Of a stretch of DNA of 64,000 nucleotides, positions 35,623-45,648 are shown in pieces. The notes beneath the pieces are model-generated. The model was not told where the DNA came from. It did no database searches and was given only the letters and a program-made list of their open reading frames with translations. Made by a program: the position numbers and the translations under genes. Positions within the stretch are counted from its first letter, which is position 1. Each line of letters starts with the position of its first letter. Source of the stretch: Candidatus Binatia bacterium. Its GTDB lineage: Bacteria > Desulfobacterota > Binatia > UBA12015. The stretch is taken from assembly GCA_029243485.1 (NCBI GenBank), contig JAQWRY010000085.1, forward strand, positions 1-64,000, in the 5' to 3' direction.

Positions 35623-37976
35623 GCTCCCCCCCTCTCTCCGACGACGCCGTCCGCAACGAGCCGGCTCGTCTCCTCTTCCTCGATTCCGAGCTCCCGCAGG
35701 ATCTCTCGGCTGTGTTGTCCCAGACCGGGGCCACCGGAAGGTTCCGGAAGGACCGCGTCGGAGAAGCGCACGAAGCGCCCGGCTTGGCGAACAGGGCCGA
35801 GCGCCGGGTCCTGCACCTCGACCACGCGCGCCGCGTCGACCAGGAGTGGATCCTCCAGAAGACTCCCGTCGAACGTGTCGCGAACGCGGGACGCGGCGAT
35901 GTCGGCCGCAGCGAGCGTCGTGATCCAGTGCTCCACTGAGTGAGCTGCCCAATCGATGACTTCGCCCTCGCGCGGCAATGCGCGCAGACGATCTCGCGCC
36001 TCCTCGTCTCCGCAGCAGACGAACAACCACCCATCCTGCGCGGCGACGATCCGGTAACCGTCCCCCAGCGCTCGACGGTCGTGGTCCAATCTCCCGGCAT
36101 CCGAGATTCCGTTGGCGGTGCGATAGACCTCGGACAAGGCGAACAAGCCCGCGGCGAGTTGCGCGCACTCCGCGTGCTGCCCCTCTCCCGTGCGGTCACG
36201 GTGATGCAGCGCCATGAGGACACCGGCGGTCGTGAGGAGCGCATTGAGGCAATCGAGCGGCGCTCCGGCGACCTGCTCGGGCGCCTGACCCTCGCCGCCC
36301 TGTGCGACCGACATCCCGCAGACCGCCTGGTAGATTTGATCGAAGCCCGGCAGGGCGGCCATCGGCCCCGATGTCCCGTACCCGGTGCTGTGGAAGTGAA
36401 TCAGCGAGGGCCGCTTCGCGGACTGCGCGTCCCAGCCCAACCCAAGCCGCTCGGCGACGCCCGGTCGGAAGTTGTGCAGCAGCACGTCGGCACCCCCGAC
36501 CAGCTTTGCGACGATGGGCCCCGCTGAGGGACTCTTGAGGTTCAGTGCGAGACCGCGCTTGCCACGGTGGAGGCCCGAGAAGGGGCGCGCGTTCGGCCGC
36601 ATCGTGTCGCCGCCGGGCGGCTCGATCTTGATCACGTCCGCGCCGAGCTCGCCGAGGAGCATCGCCGCGTAGGGCCCGGCTGCGAACATGCCGAAGTCGA
36701 GCACCCGAAGGTCATCGAGCGGCGCGATCTCGGTCGTCGCATCCGTCGGTCCCGCCGGGCTCTCGGCGGAGACGGCGGCGGCCTCGGCATCACCGTGCTG
36801 CTCGCCCAACCGGGGCTGCTCGGCAGCGGCGACTTCTTCCGCGGTGAGCCAACCCGTGTGCCGCAGCGCGGCTTCGGGATTCCGCGGCATCCCGCGTTGT
36901 AACGCCGCCCCCGGCAGTCCACCGGGCGATCCGTCGAAGCGGATCGGTGGCGCAACGCTGGTGATCGGGCCGAGCAGTGGATCGCGTAGTTCGGTCGTCA
37001 TCTCCAGCGCCGCGGTCTGCGGATGATCGAGCGCCTCTCCCGGGGCGAGGCACGCTGCGATCGGAACGTCGGCATCGGTGAAGCGTTGGACCCACTCGTC
37101 GCGAGAGCGCGTCGCGAGCACCTCCGCCAACGCGGCTCGGAATCGCTCCCCACCGGCGGGATCGCCCGTAAAGTGCCGGCCAGTGTCGGCATGCACGAAG
37201 TCGTCCGCACGCAGCCCCGTCGCCTCGAACAACCGATCCAGCGCACCGCGGGCGCCCAGGTGGATCTGGAGGTAGCCCCCGTCGCCGCACCGATAGATCG
37301 TGAGCGTCGGCACGCCACCGGAGACGGGAGGTACACTCACCTCCTCGCCGACGGGCTGGATCAGCGTCATGACGAGCTGCGCGAGAACACCGTCGACCAG
37401 GGACGTTTCGACCCGCTGTCCGCGCCCGGTGCGTTCGCGCTGGTGCAGGGCCGCGAGGATCCCGATCACCGCCAGCAGACCCGCGCCGAAGCTACCTGCC
37501 GGGTAGGTGCAGATCGCCGGACGGCCGTGGGGCGCGCCTTGGTAGGACGGGAGACCCAGCCGGGCCTGCACGAGAGCTTCGTAGCCGGGTACCTTCGCGT
37601 CGGCGCCAGCCGGGCCGAAACCGGAGATCGATGCGTAGATCAGCCGCGGGGCCATCGCCTCGATCGAATCGAACCCGAGGCCGGCGGCGTCGAGCACGCC
37701 GGGACGCAGGCTCTCGATCATCACGTCTGCCACCGGAAGGCGCTTGGCGATGGCCTCGCGAGCCGACGGCAGCGCGAGATCGATCTCCACGATCTCTTTC
37801 CCCCGGTGCCAGACCGGGTAGCCCGGAAGCTCGTCCCACAGCGGATCGCCGCCGGGAGGCTCGATCCGCAGCACCTCGGCGCCGTAGTCCGCGAGCAGCA
37901 TGCCGGTCAGGGCACCCGCACGCCCCCGGGTGAAATCGAGCACACGAAGCCCGACGAGAGGACCGGTTCGAGTCAT
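35619..37976 (-). CDS. tandem CaiB/BaiF-type class III CoA-transferase
   Basis: A 785-residue protein made of two CoA-transferase family III units (about 1-390 and 415-760), each beginning with a Rossmann-like LRVLDF segment and a KIEPPGGD- or RIEPPGGD-type motif. The family works as interlocked dimers; here the two halves are in one chain. In the catalytic-Asp position before the AAL/MAL helix, the C-terminal half has PLDCLNALL but the N-terminal half reads AGSFGAGLL, so only one half looks catalytic. The acyl-CoA dehydrogenase gene ends 3 bases upstream. Confidence 0.85.
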   Translation of the reverse strand: MTRTGPLVGLRVLDFTRGRAGALTGMLLADYGAEVLRIEPPGGDPLWDELPGYPVWHRGKEIVEIDLALPSAREAIAKRLPVADVMIESLRPGVLDAAGLGFDSIEAMAPRLIYASISGFGPAGADAKVPGYEALVQARLGLPSYQGAPHGRPAICTYPAGSFGAGLLAVIGILAALHQRERTGRGQRVETSLVDGVLAQLVMTLIQPVGEEVSVPPVSGGVPTLTIYRCGDGGYLQIHLGARGALDRLFEATGLRADDFVHADTGRHFTGDPAGGERFRAALAEVLATRSRDEWVQRFTDADVPIAACLAPGEALDHPQTAALEMTTELRDPLLGPITSVAPPIRFDGSPGGLPGAALQRGMPRNPEAALRHTGWLTAEEVAAAEQPRLGEQHGDAEAAAVSAESPAGPTDATTEIAPLDDLRVLDFGMFAAGPYAAMLLGELGADVIKIEPPGGDTMRPNARPFSGLHRGKRGLALNLKSPSAGPIVAKLVGGADVLLHNFRPGVAERLGLGWDAQSAKRPSLIHFHSTGYGTSGPMAALPGFDQIYQAVCGMSVAQGGEGQAPEQVAGAPLDCLNALLTTAGVLMALHHRDRTGEGQHAECAQLAAGLFALSEVYRTANGISDAGRLDHDRRALGDGYRIVAAQDGWLFVCCGDEEARDRLRALPREGEVIDWAAHSVEHWITTLAAADIAASRVRDTFDGSLLEDPLLVDAARVVEVQDPALGPVRQAGRFVRFSDAVLPEPSGGPGLGQHSREILRELGIEEEETSRLVADGVVGERGGA

Positions 37977-37979
37977 CGG

Positions 37980-39140
37980 TTAGAGGCCGATCATCTTCCC
38001 GAGGTACTGCAGCATTACTTCGTCGGCGCCTCCGCCGATGCTCGTCAGTCGCGAATCGACGAAGTTCCGACCGGCCGCGCTCTCGCGCATGTAGCCGAAG
38101 CCCCCGTGCAGCTGGATGCACTCATCGGCCACGACGCGGCTCGTGCGCCCGACCAGAAGCTTCGCCATCGAGATCTCCTTTGTCGCGTCTTCTCCGCGAA
38201 CACGACGGCGCACACACGAGTGGATCATCTCCCGGTCCGAGGTAATGCGCGCCAACATCTCGACGAGCTTGAACTGAGTGACCTGCATCTTGGCGAGCGG
38301 CTTGCCGAAGACCACGCGCTGCTTGCACCAATCTCTCGTCACTTCCCAGATGTGCTCGGCACTCGCGTTGGCTTGCACGGCAGCCACGAGACGCTCGTCC
38401 TGAAACTGCATCATCTGTTGCTGAAAGCCGCGACCGACGTCCCCGATCGTATTGCTTACTGGGACGCGTACGTCGTCAAAGAAGAGCAGCCCGGTGTCGG
38501 AGCCCCGATTTCCGATCTTGTCGAGGAGCTCGTAGCTGAAGCCCGCGCTGTCAGTCGGGACGACAATCTGGGAGAAGCCGCCGTAGCCGGCCTCCGGATC
38601 GGTGACCGCAAGCAGGCAGAGGAAGTCCGCGGTCGCGGCGTTGGTGATGTAGAGCTTGCTGCCGTTGATTACCCAATCGTCGCCGTCCCGGATCGCGCGG
38701 GTCTTGATTCCGGCGACATCCGACCCGGCGTCAGGCTCGGTCACCGCGATAGCGCCCACCATCTCGCCGCGAATTGCGGGGACCAGCACGCTCTCGCGAA
38801 GCTCGTCCGTTCCGAACTGGTGGAGCGATGGCGTCGCCATGTCCGTCTGGACACTGATTCCGAGCGAGACCCCTGCATTGTCCGAGAAACCCAGCTCCTC
38901 GAACAGAATCGCACTGAACGACCAATCAAGGCCACCCCCGCCCCAGCGTGGATCGTAGCGGATCCCGAGGAGCCCGAGCTCGCCCATGCGGCGGTAAAGC
39001 GCCTTGTCGATCCGCCCGGCCTCGTCGAACTCACGCGCGCGCGGAGCGAGCTCCTCTTGAACGAAGCGTCGAACGAGGTCTCGAAAGGATTGGTGCTCGG
39101 GAGTCGCGTAGACCTCGCCACTCGTCTGAATGGTCGCCAT
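37980..39140 (-). CDS. acyl-CoA dehydrogenase
   Basis: A 386-residue flavoprotein oxidising acyl-CoA esters at the alpha-beta bond. AVTEPDAGSDVAGI and WVINGSKLYITNA are the FAD/acyl motifs, with QLHGGFGYMRES near the C-terminus. The usual C-terminal catalytic Glu (YEGT) is absent: the site reads IGGGADEVM. Instead QFQDERLVAA matches the isovaleryl-CoA and long-chain dehydrogenases, whose base lies in that helix. A branched or long-chain acyl-CoA is therefore a reasonable substrate. It forms an operon with the tandem CoA-transferase and the copper ATPase. Confidence 0.92.
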   Translation of the reverse strand: MATIQTSGEVYATPEHQSFRDLVRRFVQEELAPRAREFDEAGRIDKALYRRMGELGLLGIRYDPRWGGGGLDWSFSAILFEELGFSDNAGVSLGISVQTDMATPSLHQFGTDELRESVLVPAIRGEMVGAIAVTEPDAGSDVAGIKTRAIRDGDDWVINGSKLYITNAATADFLCLLAVTDPEAGYGGFSQIVVPTDSAGFSYELLDKIGNRGSDTGLLFFDDVRVPVSNTIGDVGRGFQQQMMQFQDERLVAAVQANASAEHIWEVTRDWCKQRVVFGKPLAKMQVTQFKLVEMLARITSDREMIHSCVRRRVRGEDATKEISMAKLLVGRTSRVVADECIQLHGGFGYMRESAAGRNFVDSRLTSIGGGADEVMLQYLGKMIGL

Positions 39141-39227
39141 TTCGTGCGTATAGCCCGAAGGCGGAGGTGCCGCGAGAGAAGCTCGAGTAGCTTGCGTCCG
39201 CTCCGGCCAATGCCATCATCCTTGGCA

Positions 39228-40100
39228 ATGGATCTCAAAGGAAGGACCTGCATCATCACGGGAGCGACCTCGGGCATAGGCGAGGCTACCGCGACCGAGC
39301 TCGCGGGCCTCGGCGCGACCCTGGGCCTGCTCTGCCGCGATGAGAAAAAGGGCCGTCGCACCCTCGAGGCCCTCCGGGCAAAGACGGGCAACGACGCGCT
39401 GCACCTATTTCGTGCCGACCTGGCGTCCCAGGCCGACATCCGCAACGTCGCCGGCGAGATCCTTTCGACGTTCGACGAGATTCACCTGCTGGTGAACAAC
39501 GCCGGCGTGGTGAACGTCTCCTACACCGAGACCGTCGACGGGATCGAAAATACATTTGCCGTCAATCACCTCGCGTACTTTCTGCTCACGAACCTGCTTC
39601 TCGAGCGGGTTCGCGCGAGCGCGCCGGCCCGAATCGTGAACGTGGCGTCGGACGCGCACAAGTTCGTCGGCGGATTGAACTTCGACGACCTCCAGCACCG
39701 GGAGAAGTACGCATCGATGCGGGCCTACGGACGCTCCAAGCTCGCGAACATCCTGTTCACCAAAGAGCTGGCAAAGCGCCTCGAGGGCTCCGGCGTCACC
39801 GTGAACGCGGTGCACCCGGGGGCCGTGGCCACGGGCCTGGGAGGCAACAACGGTGCCTGGGCAAAGGCGATCATGAAAGTGGTCGGGCTGTTCTTCAACA
39901 GTCCTGCGAAGGGCGCAGCCACATCGTTGTTCGCAGCGACGTCTCCGGACCTCGAAGGTGTGAGCGGCCGCTACTACGCAAAATGCAAAGAAGTGGCTCC
40001 GACTGCCGGCGCGCGCGACGACGACGCGGCGGCGCGCCTCTGGACGATCAGTGAAGAGATGACGGGCCTCGCCACGTCGTCCGCATCGGTTGGGCAGTAG
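39228..40100 (+). CDS. short-chain dehydrogenase/reductase (retinol-dehydrogenase-like)
   Basis: A 290-residue NAD(P)-dependent oxidoreductase. TGATSGIGEATA is the coenzyme glycine motif, LVNNAGVV and NHLAYFLLTNLLL follow, and the catalytic YGRSK (Tyr-x-x-x-Lys) is about residue 160 with Ser before it in NVASDAHK. VHPGAVATGLGGN fits the retinol dehydrogenase/WW-oxidoreductase-like subgroup. ATG 39228 is used; ATG 39210 is in frame, and neither has a strong ribosome site. The peptidase gene follows after 3 bases. Confidence 0.9.
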   Translation: MDLKGRTCIITGATSGIGEATATELAGLGATLGLLCRDEKKGRRTLEALRAKTGNDALHLFRADLASQADIRNVAGEILSTFDEIHLLVNNAGVVNVSYTETVDGIENTFAVNHLAYFLLTNLLLERVRASAPARIVNVASDAHKFVGGLNFDDLQHREKYASMRAYGRSKLANILFTKELAKRLEGSGVTVNAVHPGAVATGLGGNNGAWAKAIMKVVGLFFNSPAKGAATSLFAATSPDLEGVSGRYYAKCKEVAPTAGARDDDAAARLWTISEEMTGLATSSASVGQ

Positions 40101-40103
40101 GCG

Positions 40104-40742
40104 ATGTCGCCGGATCTCCAACTCGTCGTCGTCAAGGTCGTCGCCTTGCTCTTTGCCGTCTCGTTCCACGAATCGGCCCACGGCTATGTCGCGTGGAAGT
40201 GCGGCGACCCGACCGCGAAGGACCTCGGCCGGATCAGCCTCAACCCGCTGAAGCACATCGACCCCATCGGAAGTGTGGTCCTACCCGCCATCCTGGCGTT
40301 CTCGGGCGGGCCAGTGTTCGGCTGGGCGAAGCCGGTTCCGGTCGCGATCAACCGAACACGGGAACCTCGCAGAGCGAACCTCCTGATCTCGGCCGCTGGG
40401 CCGGCGTCAAACCTCCTCCTCGCCGCGGCCTTCGCCGCAGTCGTGTTCGCACTTCGTCCGGCCGGCGCCCCGGGAGTCGTCCCCGAGGGGATCCTGTTCG
40501 AGTTCGCGTTCTTCTCGGTCGTGGTGAACGTCGTGCTCGCCGTGTTCAACCTCATCCCGATCCCGCCCCTCGACGGGTTCGGAGTGCTGGAGAGTCTCCT
40601 TCCGCCTTCCATGGCCGGGTCGGTCCAGTGGATGCGGAAGTACGGGATGATCTTCCTGGTCATCATGATCTTCAGCGGAGGGCTCAGCTCCGTACTCGGC
40701 CCGCCCCTGAACCTCGTCTATCGTTGGATGCTTGGTCTCTAG
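40104..40742 (+). CDS. site-2 protease family M50 metallopeptidase
   Basis: A 212-residue integral membrane zinc protease. The HExxH motif is FHESAHGY in the first hydrophobic segment, and the third zinc ligand is in NLIPIPPLDGF. The organisation, with RANLLISAAGPASNLLLAA between, matches the short group without a PDZ domain. These proteases cut membrane-embedded substrates; the target is unknown. It is probably co-transcribed with the SDR gene. Confidence 0.88.
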   Translation: MSPDLQLVVVKVVALLFAVSFHESAHGYVAWKCGDPTAKDLGRISLNPLKHIDPIGSVVLPAILAFSGGPVFGWAKPVPVAINRTREPRRANLLISAAGPASNLLLAAAFAAVVFALRPAGAPGVVPEGILFEFAFFSVVVNVVLAVFNLIPIPPLDGFGVLESLLPPSMAGSVQWMRKYGMIFLVIMIFSGGLSSVLGPPLNLVYRWMLGL

Positions 40743-40780
40743 ACTGATACGGTCCCGCCGCCGTGGGGAGGGTGGCGGAG

Positions 40781-41203
40781 GTGCAGGGTTCGGTCCGGGC
40801 GAGCCGTTTGACGGTTGCCGTCGTCGCGATGATCGTGGCGGGGCTGCTCGTGGCTTGGCGGTGGGAAGAGCAGCGCATCAACCCGACCACGGATGACGCG
40901 TTCGTTCAGGACGACATCGTCGGGGTCACCGCCCAGGTGAGCGGACCGATCGTTCGTACGTTTGTCACCGACAATCAACAGGTCAAACGCGAAGCGCCCC
41001 TCTTCGAGATCGACCCCCCGCCCCTCGTCGAGAGACAGTTCATGACGCGCGATGCCCTCGACGACGCGAGGACACGGCATCTCGTTCGGTCGCTTCCCGA
41101 GGCGGAAGTTTCCTTCTCCCTTGGACTCCTCGACGCAATCGTGAGAATCGCGCAGGGAACGGCGGTGACGTGCGACGTGCTCTCCCGCGCGCCACGGAGA
41201 TGA
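40781..41203 (+). CDS. short HlyD-like membrane fusion protein fragment
   Basis: About 140 residues. GTG 40781 is preferred because GGGAGG lies 8 bases upstream; GTG 40763 and 40772 are in frame. One N-terminal helix (LTVAVVAMIVAGLLVAW) is followed by the HlyD/EmrA biotinyl-lipoyl half-motif (DDAFVQDDIVGVTAQVSGPIVRTF, DNQQVKREAPLFEIDP). The family then continues with a long hairpin and the second lipoyl half, but here the sequence turns into unrelated residues and stops. It is probably a truncated gene. No EmrB-like partner is adjacent. Confidence 0.55.
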   Translation: MQGSVRASRLTVAVVAMIVAGLLVAWRWEEQRINPTTDDAFVQDDIVGVTAQVSGPIVRTFVTDNQQVKREAPLFEIDPPPLVERQFMTRDALDDARTRHLVRSLPEAEVSFSLGLLDAIVRIAQGTAVTCDVLSRAPRR

Positions 41204-41204
41204 C

Positions 41205-42068
41205 ATGAAGCGGCCCGTAGCGATGCGTCTGAGCGTTGTGCTCTGTTTGGTTTTCCTCACGGCGAGCCCGATCCGCGCGGAGGCCCCTCGACTGAGCGCA
41301 ATCTCGGTTAAAACGGAGCGCGCCGAAACGGTCGTGCGCCTCGCCATCGAGGACGGCCAGGCGCGACCCAGCGTTCACATGCTGGCCGACCACCGACTGA
41401 TCATGGATCTGCCCGGAGTGGTGCCTGCGCTCCCGAGCCACCGGCTCGACGCCGCGAGCGGGCAGCTACTCCGCATCCGGGTGGGTGTCCACACGGAACC
41501 CGAGACACGCACGCGCGTCGTCTTCGACCTGAGCGGCCCGACCGCCTACTCTGTCCGCTTCACGGCGACCGGGCTGGACGTGCGCCTTCGTGCCCCCGGC
41601 TCGGAGCCGGCAGAGGCCGCGGCTGCGGAATCGATCCCGGAGCCGACAGAGACTGCGGTACCGACCGCAACACCGTCGCCTCGCGCCACCGCAACCCCGA
41701 GCCCGACTGCGGCCCCCACGGCAAGCCCGTCCCCGTCTCCAGCGCCCACGGCAACACCGAGCCCGGCGCCCGAGCTCGCCACGCAAGGTAATGCAAAGCC
41801 GGCGGCTGCGGTCCCGGCGTCCGAACCGGTGTCCCCCGGTTCAGTGACCATCGACTTCCGGAAGGCCGACGTACGGACGGTGATCGGCCTCATCGCGAAC
41901 GTCGGAGGCTACGACGTGATCTTCACGCCGGAGGTGAAGGGCCTCATCACCATCCAAATCATCGACGGTCCGTGGGAGGAAGCCCTCGACGAGGTGCTGG
42001 AGAAGAAGTACCTCCGGGCAACGCGGCATGCGGACTTGATCCTCGTGTCGCCGGGCCGCTGGGACTAG
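41205..42068 (+). CDS. AMIN domain plus secretin N-terminal (STN) domain, no secretin pore
   Basis: A 287-residue exported protein with signal peptide MRLSVVLCLVFLTASPIRA. Residues about 28-125 resemble an AMIN domain (peptidoglycan binding; VVRLAIEDGQ, RTRVVFDLSGPTAYSV). A Pro/Ala/Thr/Ser linker of about 70 residues follows (repeated ATPSP units), then an STN domain (DFRKADVRTVIGLIANVGG, ITIQIIDGPWEEALDEVL). This is the N-terminal layout of PilQ, but the secretin domain is absent and the stop comes right after STN. It may be a truncated pilQ or a stand-alone periplasmic protein. Confidence 0.7.
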   Translation: MKRPVAMRLSVVLCLVFLTASPIRAEAPRLSAISVKTERAETVVRLAIEDGQARPSVHMLADHRLIMDLPGVVPALPSHRLDAASGQLLRIRVGVHTEPETRTRVVFDLSGPTAYSVRFTATGLDVRLRAPGSEPAEAAAAESIPEPTETAVPTATPSPRATATPSPTAAPTASPSPSPAPTATPSPAPELATQGNAKPAAAVPASEPVSPGSVTIDFRKADVRTVIGLIANVGGYDVIFTPEVKGLITIQIIDGPWEEALDEVLEKKYLRATRHADLILVSPGRWD

Positions 42069-42186
42069 TGCACCGCCTCAGGCCTTGAAGTACTCTGGGT
42101 AGAACAGCGGACCTGGCGTAAACACGAGCTTGCTGTTGTCGTACAGCGGGACCGCCGCACCCGGTCTCGACGACTTGTTCTCGGAC

Positions 42187-42858
42187 TCAACGCAACTGCG
42201 CCCCGGCGTGCGGACCGTAGGCGTGTCTGACAATGTGCGCCCACACCTCCCCTCCATCATCCGCACCTGTAATTCCTACAGCGAGCACCGCGCCGTACAA
42301 CGTCGTGAGAACGGTCACCCCGAGAGTGGGAGCGACCGTCGACAAGCCCGTCTCTCCAGCGAGGCTTCGAAGGACCATCGCGAGCCCGATCAGTGTTCCG
42401 AGCAGGCCGAAGGCCGGGAACAGTCGACCGAGAGTCAGCAACACGCTCCACGCCTGCTCGCCCTCACTGGCGCGAACCCGGGCTTCGCCAAACAGGCTCG
42501 CTCAGACCTCGTCGGCATTGTTGCACTCGAGCGACTGTTGGACCGCTCGACGCACGAACACGTCCTCCTCCTCCCGCGCCGCGTCCGCGACCCGGTGGAT
42601 CCGGGCCAGGCGCTTGAACGTCGTGATGCCCCGCTCGGTCTGCAGTTCCTCGGAATTCTCCGCATACAGAGCCTGCCGAAGGTGCTCCCAGGCGTCCTGA
42701 ATTGCCTCCCCACAGAAGGTCACCCGGCTCACGGCGAGCGCGCCTCGGACAGTGATCAGCAGCGCGAGCGGGTCCAGAAGCCCCACAATCGCCCCCACCA
42801 GAACCAGCCCTGCTCGGCCCCACCGAGCGTCCGAAAGCCACGCAAAACGGTCTTCCAT
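42187..42858 (-). pseudogene. motA: motA-like stator gene interrupted by an in-frame TGA
   Basis: From ATG 42858 the frame gives LVLVGAIVGLLDPLALLITVRG, a MotA N-terminal helix with the DPxxL pattern, and runs to TGA 42504-42502. The same frame then continues with LLTLGRLFPAFGLLGTLIGL and TVLTTLYGAVLA, the strongly conserved MotA/TolQ/ExbB helix pair, to a stop at 42187. The two parts fit head to tail, so the TGA is a nonsense mutation or sequence error. The C-terminal helix after TTLYGAVLA is also short or divergent. MotA would form the proton channel with MotB, which is not present. Confidence 0.7.
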
Positions 42859-43155
42859 GACTGGATCCAGGGTGCCGCATCGGTGCCGGCGCGAGGTCCC
42901 CGTCGGGCCTCACGAACCGGGCGAAGGCGCCCCCGGCAGGCGGAAATCTAGGCCATTGGGCGGCGATTCTCGCCGCTTCACCCCATCTCGCGCAGGCGCA
43001 AACAATCTCTCAAGCCTCGCGGTTGGACCTCCGATTCTCTCCACGTGAGGCACCTCCATGCACACCGGTCGCGGTTCGCCCCAGCGCAGGCAGCGGGCAA
43101 CTACTGTCTCCTTCTGAAACACTTCGCCGGCGCACCTTCCTAGTTGGGAACGATC
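42859..43155. other. non-coding gap upstream of the hybrid kinase
   Basis: No convincing gene or RNA is seen. It must contain the divergent promoters of the kinase and of the motA-like gene. I looked for sigma-28 and sigma-54 flagellar promoters and found none that fits well. Confidence 0.45.
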
Positions 43156-45648
43156 ATGGGGAACCAGCTTACGAACGATCTACCCGCCTGCTTTTCCCGG
43201 GCCGGCTCACAAGCACCACGACCCCACGACGGCGCACCCACGGCGTCAGACCCACGCTTCGAGTGGTCTGCCGGGACCGAAGCGGGCCCCACGGCCCGGG
43301 ACTCCTTTGGGCTGTTTCCGCCCGTAGAGCTCGAGCTTCACCCCGACGACCGTGACGTCGCCCGAGAGACCGCCCAGCGGCACCTCGAGACGAACGACGC
43401 GTACGACGTTGTTCTTCGCCTACGCGCCCCTACCGGCGAATACCGGTGGTTTCTCGTCTGCGGAGCCGCCGACCCCGAAGCGACCGAACCGACCCTGCGG
43501 GGTACTCTTCACGATCTGAGCAGCCCCCAGGAGGCCCGGGGCTCCCTAGGCTCCGAGAGCGCGCAGGCCGTGGCGCTGTCTGCCTTGGCGCGTGCAGAGA
43601 AGCGCCTCGTCGAGCAGGAGAAACTCGCCCGCGACCTGGAGGCGGCACGCGAGGAAGCTCTCGCTGCCGCACGTCTCAAGTCCGAGTTCCTCGCGACCAT
43701 GAGTCACGAGATCCGCACGCCGCTGAACGGCGTGATTGGCATGACCGACCTGCTGCTCGGAACGGGGCTCGACAGCGAGCAGCGCGGCTACGCAGAGACT
43801 CTCCGCCTGTCCGGCGAAGCACTTCTCAGCGTCATCAACGACATCCTCGATTTCTCCAAGATCGAAGCGGGCAAGATGGACCTCGACTGTTCGCCGTTCG
43901 ATCCCGGACGCACCGTCGAAGAAGCCGCCGAGCTGCTCGCCGCGAAAGCGCACGACAAGGGCCTGGAGCTGAACTGCTGCATCGAGCCCGACGTCCCGCC
44001 CGTCGCAATGGGCGACGCACCTCGCATCCGCCAGATCCTCGTGAACCTCGTCGGCAACGCCGTGAAGTTCACGTCCCATGGAGAGGTCTCAATGCACGCG
44101 AGCATCGAGGAGGACGACGGAGATCGGCTGCTCACGCGATTCCAAGTCTGCGATACCGGGATCGGCATCGATGCCGAAGAGCTGCCGCGCCTGTTCGAGG
44201 AGTTCACGCAGCTCGATGGCTCCAACCGACGCCGGTTCGAAGGAACGGGGCTCGGCCTCGCGATCTGCCGTCGACTCGTGGAATTGATGGGCGGCGAGAT
44301 CGGGGTCGAGAGCAAGCCGGGCCAGGGGTCGACCTTTTGGTTCACGATCCCACTGGAGAAGGCCGACGAAGCCGACGGCAGACAACCGGGCAACTTGGCC
44401 TCTCTTGCGGGGCTGCGGGTCCTCGGTGTCGACGAGAATGCGACCAACCGGATGATCCTGCGTGCCTACCTGGGCATGTACGGCATGGACGTCGACACGG
44501 TGGAGGATGCTCCCGCCGCACTCGACCTCCTGCGGTCCCCGGAACTCGCCGCGCGCCCGTACGACCTCGTCATCTTCGACATGTTGATGCCGGGCATGGA
44601 CGGGCTGGAATTCGCGCGCGTCCTGCACGCGGATCCGCAATTCAAAGACCTCCCGCGGATCATGGCGACCTCGTACACCGAGCGTGGTCAGTCCGAGAAG
44701 ATTCGCGCCGCAGGCATCGCCCGCACGCTCCCGAAGCCCTTGCGACAGTCTCAGCTGCTCGAGACCGTCCGCTCGGTCTTGAACAAGGCCCAGGAGTCTC
44801 CCAACGTGGTCGGGCAGCCGAGCGCGCCTCTCAAAGAGTGGCTCGATACGAATCCGCCGAAGATTCTCGTCGCCGAGGACAACCCGGTGAATCAACGCCT
44901 CATCCGGGCCCAGCTCGCGCGGCTGGGATGCCGCGCCACCATCGTCTCCGATGGTGTCCAGGCGGTCGACGCCGCGACGCGTTCGCACTGGGACCTCCTC
45001 TTGATGGATTGCAAGATGCCGGAGCTGAACGGCTTCGAGGCGACCACTCGTATTCGCGAACGCGAGGGGACGAACCGCCACACCTGGATCATCGCAATGA
45101 CCGCGAACGCGATGGAAGGGGACCGGGAACAGTGCCTGGACGCCGGCATGGACGACTACATCGCGAAGCCGATCCAGTTGAATGACCTGGTGCACGCGCT
45201 CGAGCGGTGCCTGACGCCTGAGCCCGAAGCTGCGGCCTCTCCGGACACGGAGGCGCCACGCACCGTGGGGAAAGCGGAGGCCGAGATGAAGACCGACGAC
45301 GGACCGATCCGGCTCGATGTTCTCGCGGAGCTACGGGCGGAGTTCGAAGAAGGCGGAGGTCTCGACGAGTTCACCGCAATCATCGAGCTCTACGTAAGCA
45401 ACGCCCGGCGGAACTTTGCCGCTGCACGCGAAGCCCTCGAGCGCACCGACATGGATGCCCTGGGCCTCGCGGCGCATTCGCTCAAGGGCTCCAGCGGTAG
45501 CGTCGGCGCCGCACGCCTGTCGGCGATCTCGGACCTGCTCGAGTCCGTCGCCGGGGGCCGCTGCGACGGCAACGCCGGCAAGCTCCTGGGTGAACTGGGC
45601 AGCGAGCTCGAACGGGTCGAGGAAGTCCTCTCGGACAACACGCCCTAA
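43156..45648 (+). CDS. hybrid sensor histidine kinase with two receiver domains and Hpt
   Basis: An 830-residue phosphorelay protein. A degenerate PAS-like input ([13 protein letters not shown]) and a coiled coil lead to HisKA ([11 protein letters not shown]; phospho-His near residue 184), HATPase ([22 protein letters not shown]), receiver 1 ([12 protein letters not shown]), receiver 2 ([19 protein letters not shown]) and a C-terminal Hpt (AAHSLKGSS). Receiver 1 has VDEN where receivers usually have a pair of acidic residues, but keeps its Asp. There are no clear membrane helices, so it should sense an internal signal. It converges on the flagellar operon and may be linked to it. Confidence 0.9.
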   Translation: MGNQLTNDLPACFSRAGSQAPRPHDGAPTASDPRFEWSAGTEAGPTARDSFGLFPPVELELHPDDRDVARETAQRHLETNDAYDVVLRLRAPTGEYRWFLVCGAADPEATEPTLRGTLHDLSSPQEARGSLGSESAQAVALSALARAEKRLVEQEKLARDLEAAREEALAAARLKSEFLATMSHEIRTPLNGVIGMTDLLLGTGLDSEQRGYAETLRLSGEALLSVINDILDFSKIEAGKMDLDCSPFDPGRTVEEAAELLAAKAHDKGLELNCCIEPDVPPVAMGDAPRIRQILVNLVGNAVKFTSHGEVSMHASIEEDDGDRLLTRFQVCDTGIGIDAEELPRLFEEFTQLDGSNRRRFEGTGLGLAICRRLVELMGGEIGVESKPGQGSTFWFTIPLEKADEADGRQPGNLASLAGLRVLGVDENATNRMILRAYLGMYGMDVDTVEDAPAALDLLRSPELAARPYDLVIFDMLMPGMDGLEFARVLHADPQFKDLPRIMATSYTERGQSEKIRAAGIARTLPKPLRQSQLLETVRSVLNKAQESPNVVGQPSAPLKEWLDTNPPKILVAEDNPVNQRLIRAQLARLGCRATIVSDGVQAVDAATRSHWDLLLMDCKMPELNGFEATTRIREREGTNRHTWIIAMTANAMEGDREQCLDAGMDDYIAKPIQLNDLVHALERCLTPEPEAAASPDTEAPRTVGKAEAEMKTDDGPIRLDVLAELRAEFEEGGGLDEFTAIIELYVSNARRNFAAAREALERTDMDALGLAAHSLKGSSGSVGAARLSAISDLLESVAGGRCDGNAGKLLGELGSELERVEEVLSDNTP

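Noticed and set aside
33595-35943. 782-codon rightward frame opposite the copper ATPase
   Set aside because: Arg/His/Asp-rich composition of an antisense shadow in GC-rich DNA; the ATPase motifs on the reverse strand are complete.
37023-39200. A very long rightward open frame (over 700 codons) antisense to the CoA-transferase and acyl-CoA dehydrogenase
   Set aside because: It has no recognisable domain and mirrors two well-supported genes on the other strand; only its last part, the SDR gene from 39228, is real.
42078-42266. 62-codon leftward frame ending in an aromatic-rich peptide (VFTPGPLFYPEYFKA)
   Set aside because: It reads like protein at the end, but overlaps the motA-like remnant and matches nothing I recognise; too short to support.
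42502-42504. TGA in the motA-like gene as a selenocysteine codon
   Set aside because: MotA has no Cys/Sec at this place and no SECIS-like hairpin is evident; other flagellar genes nearby are also broken.
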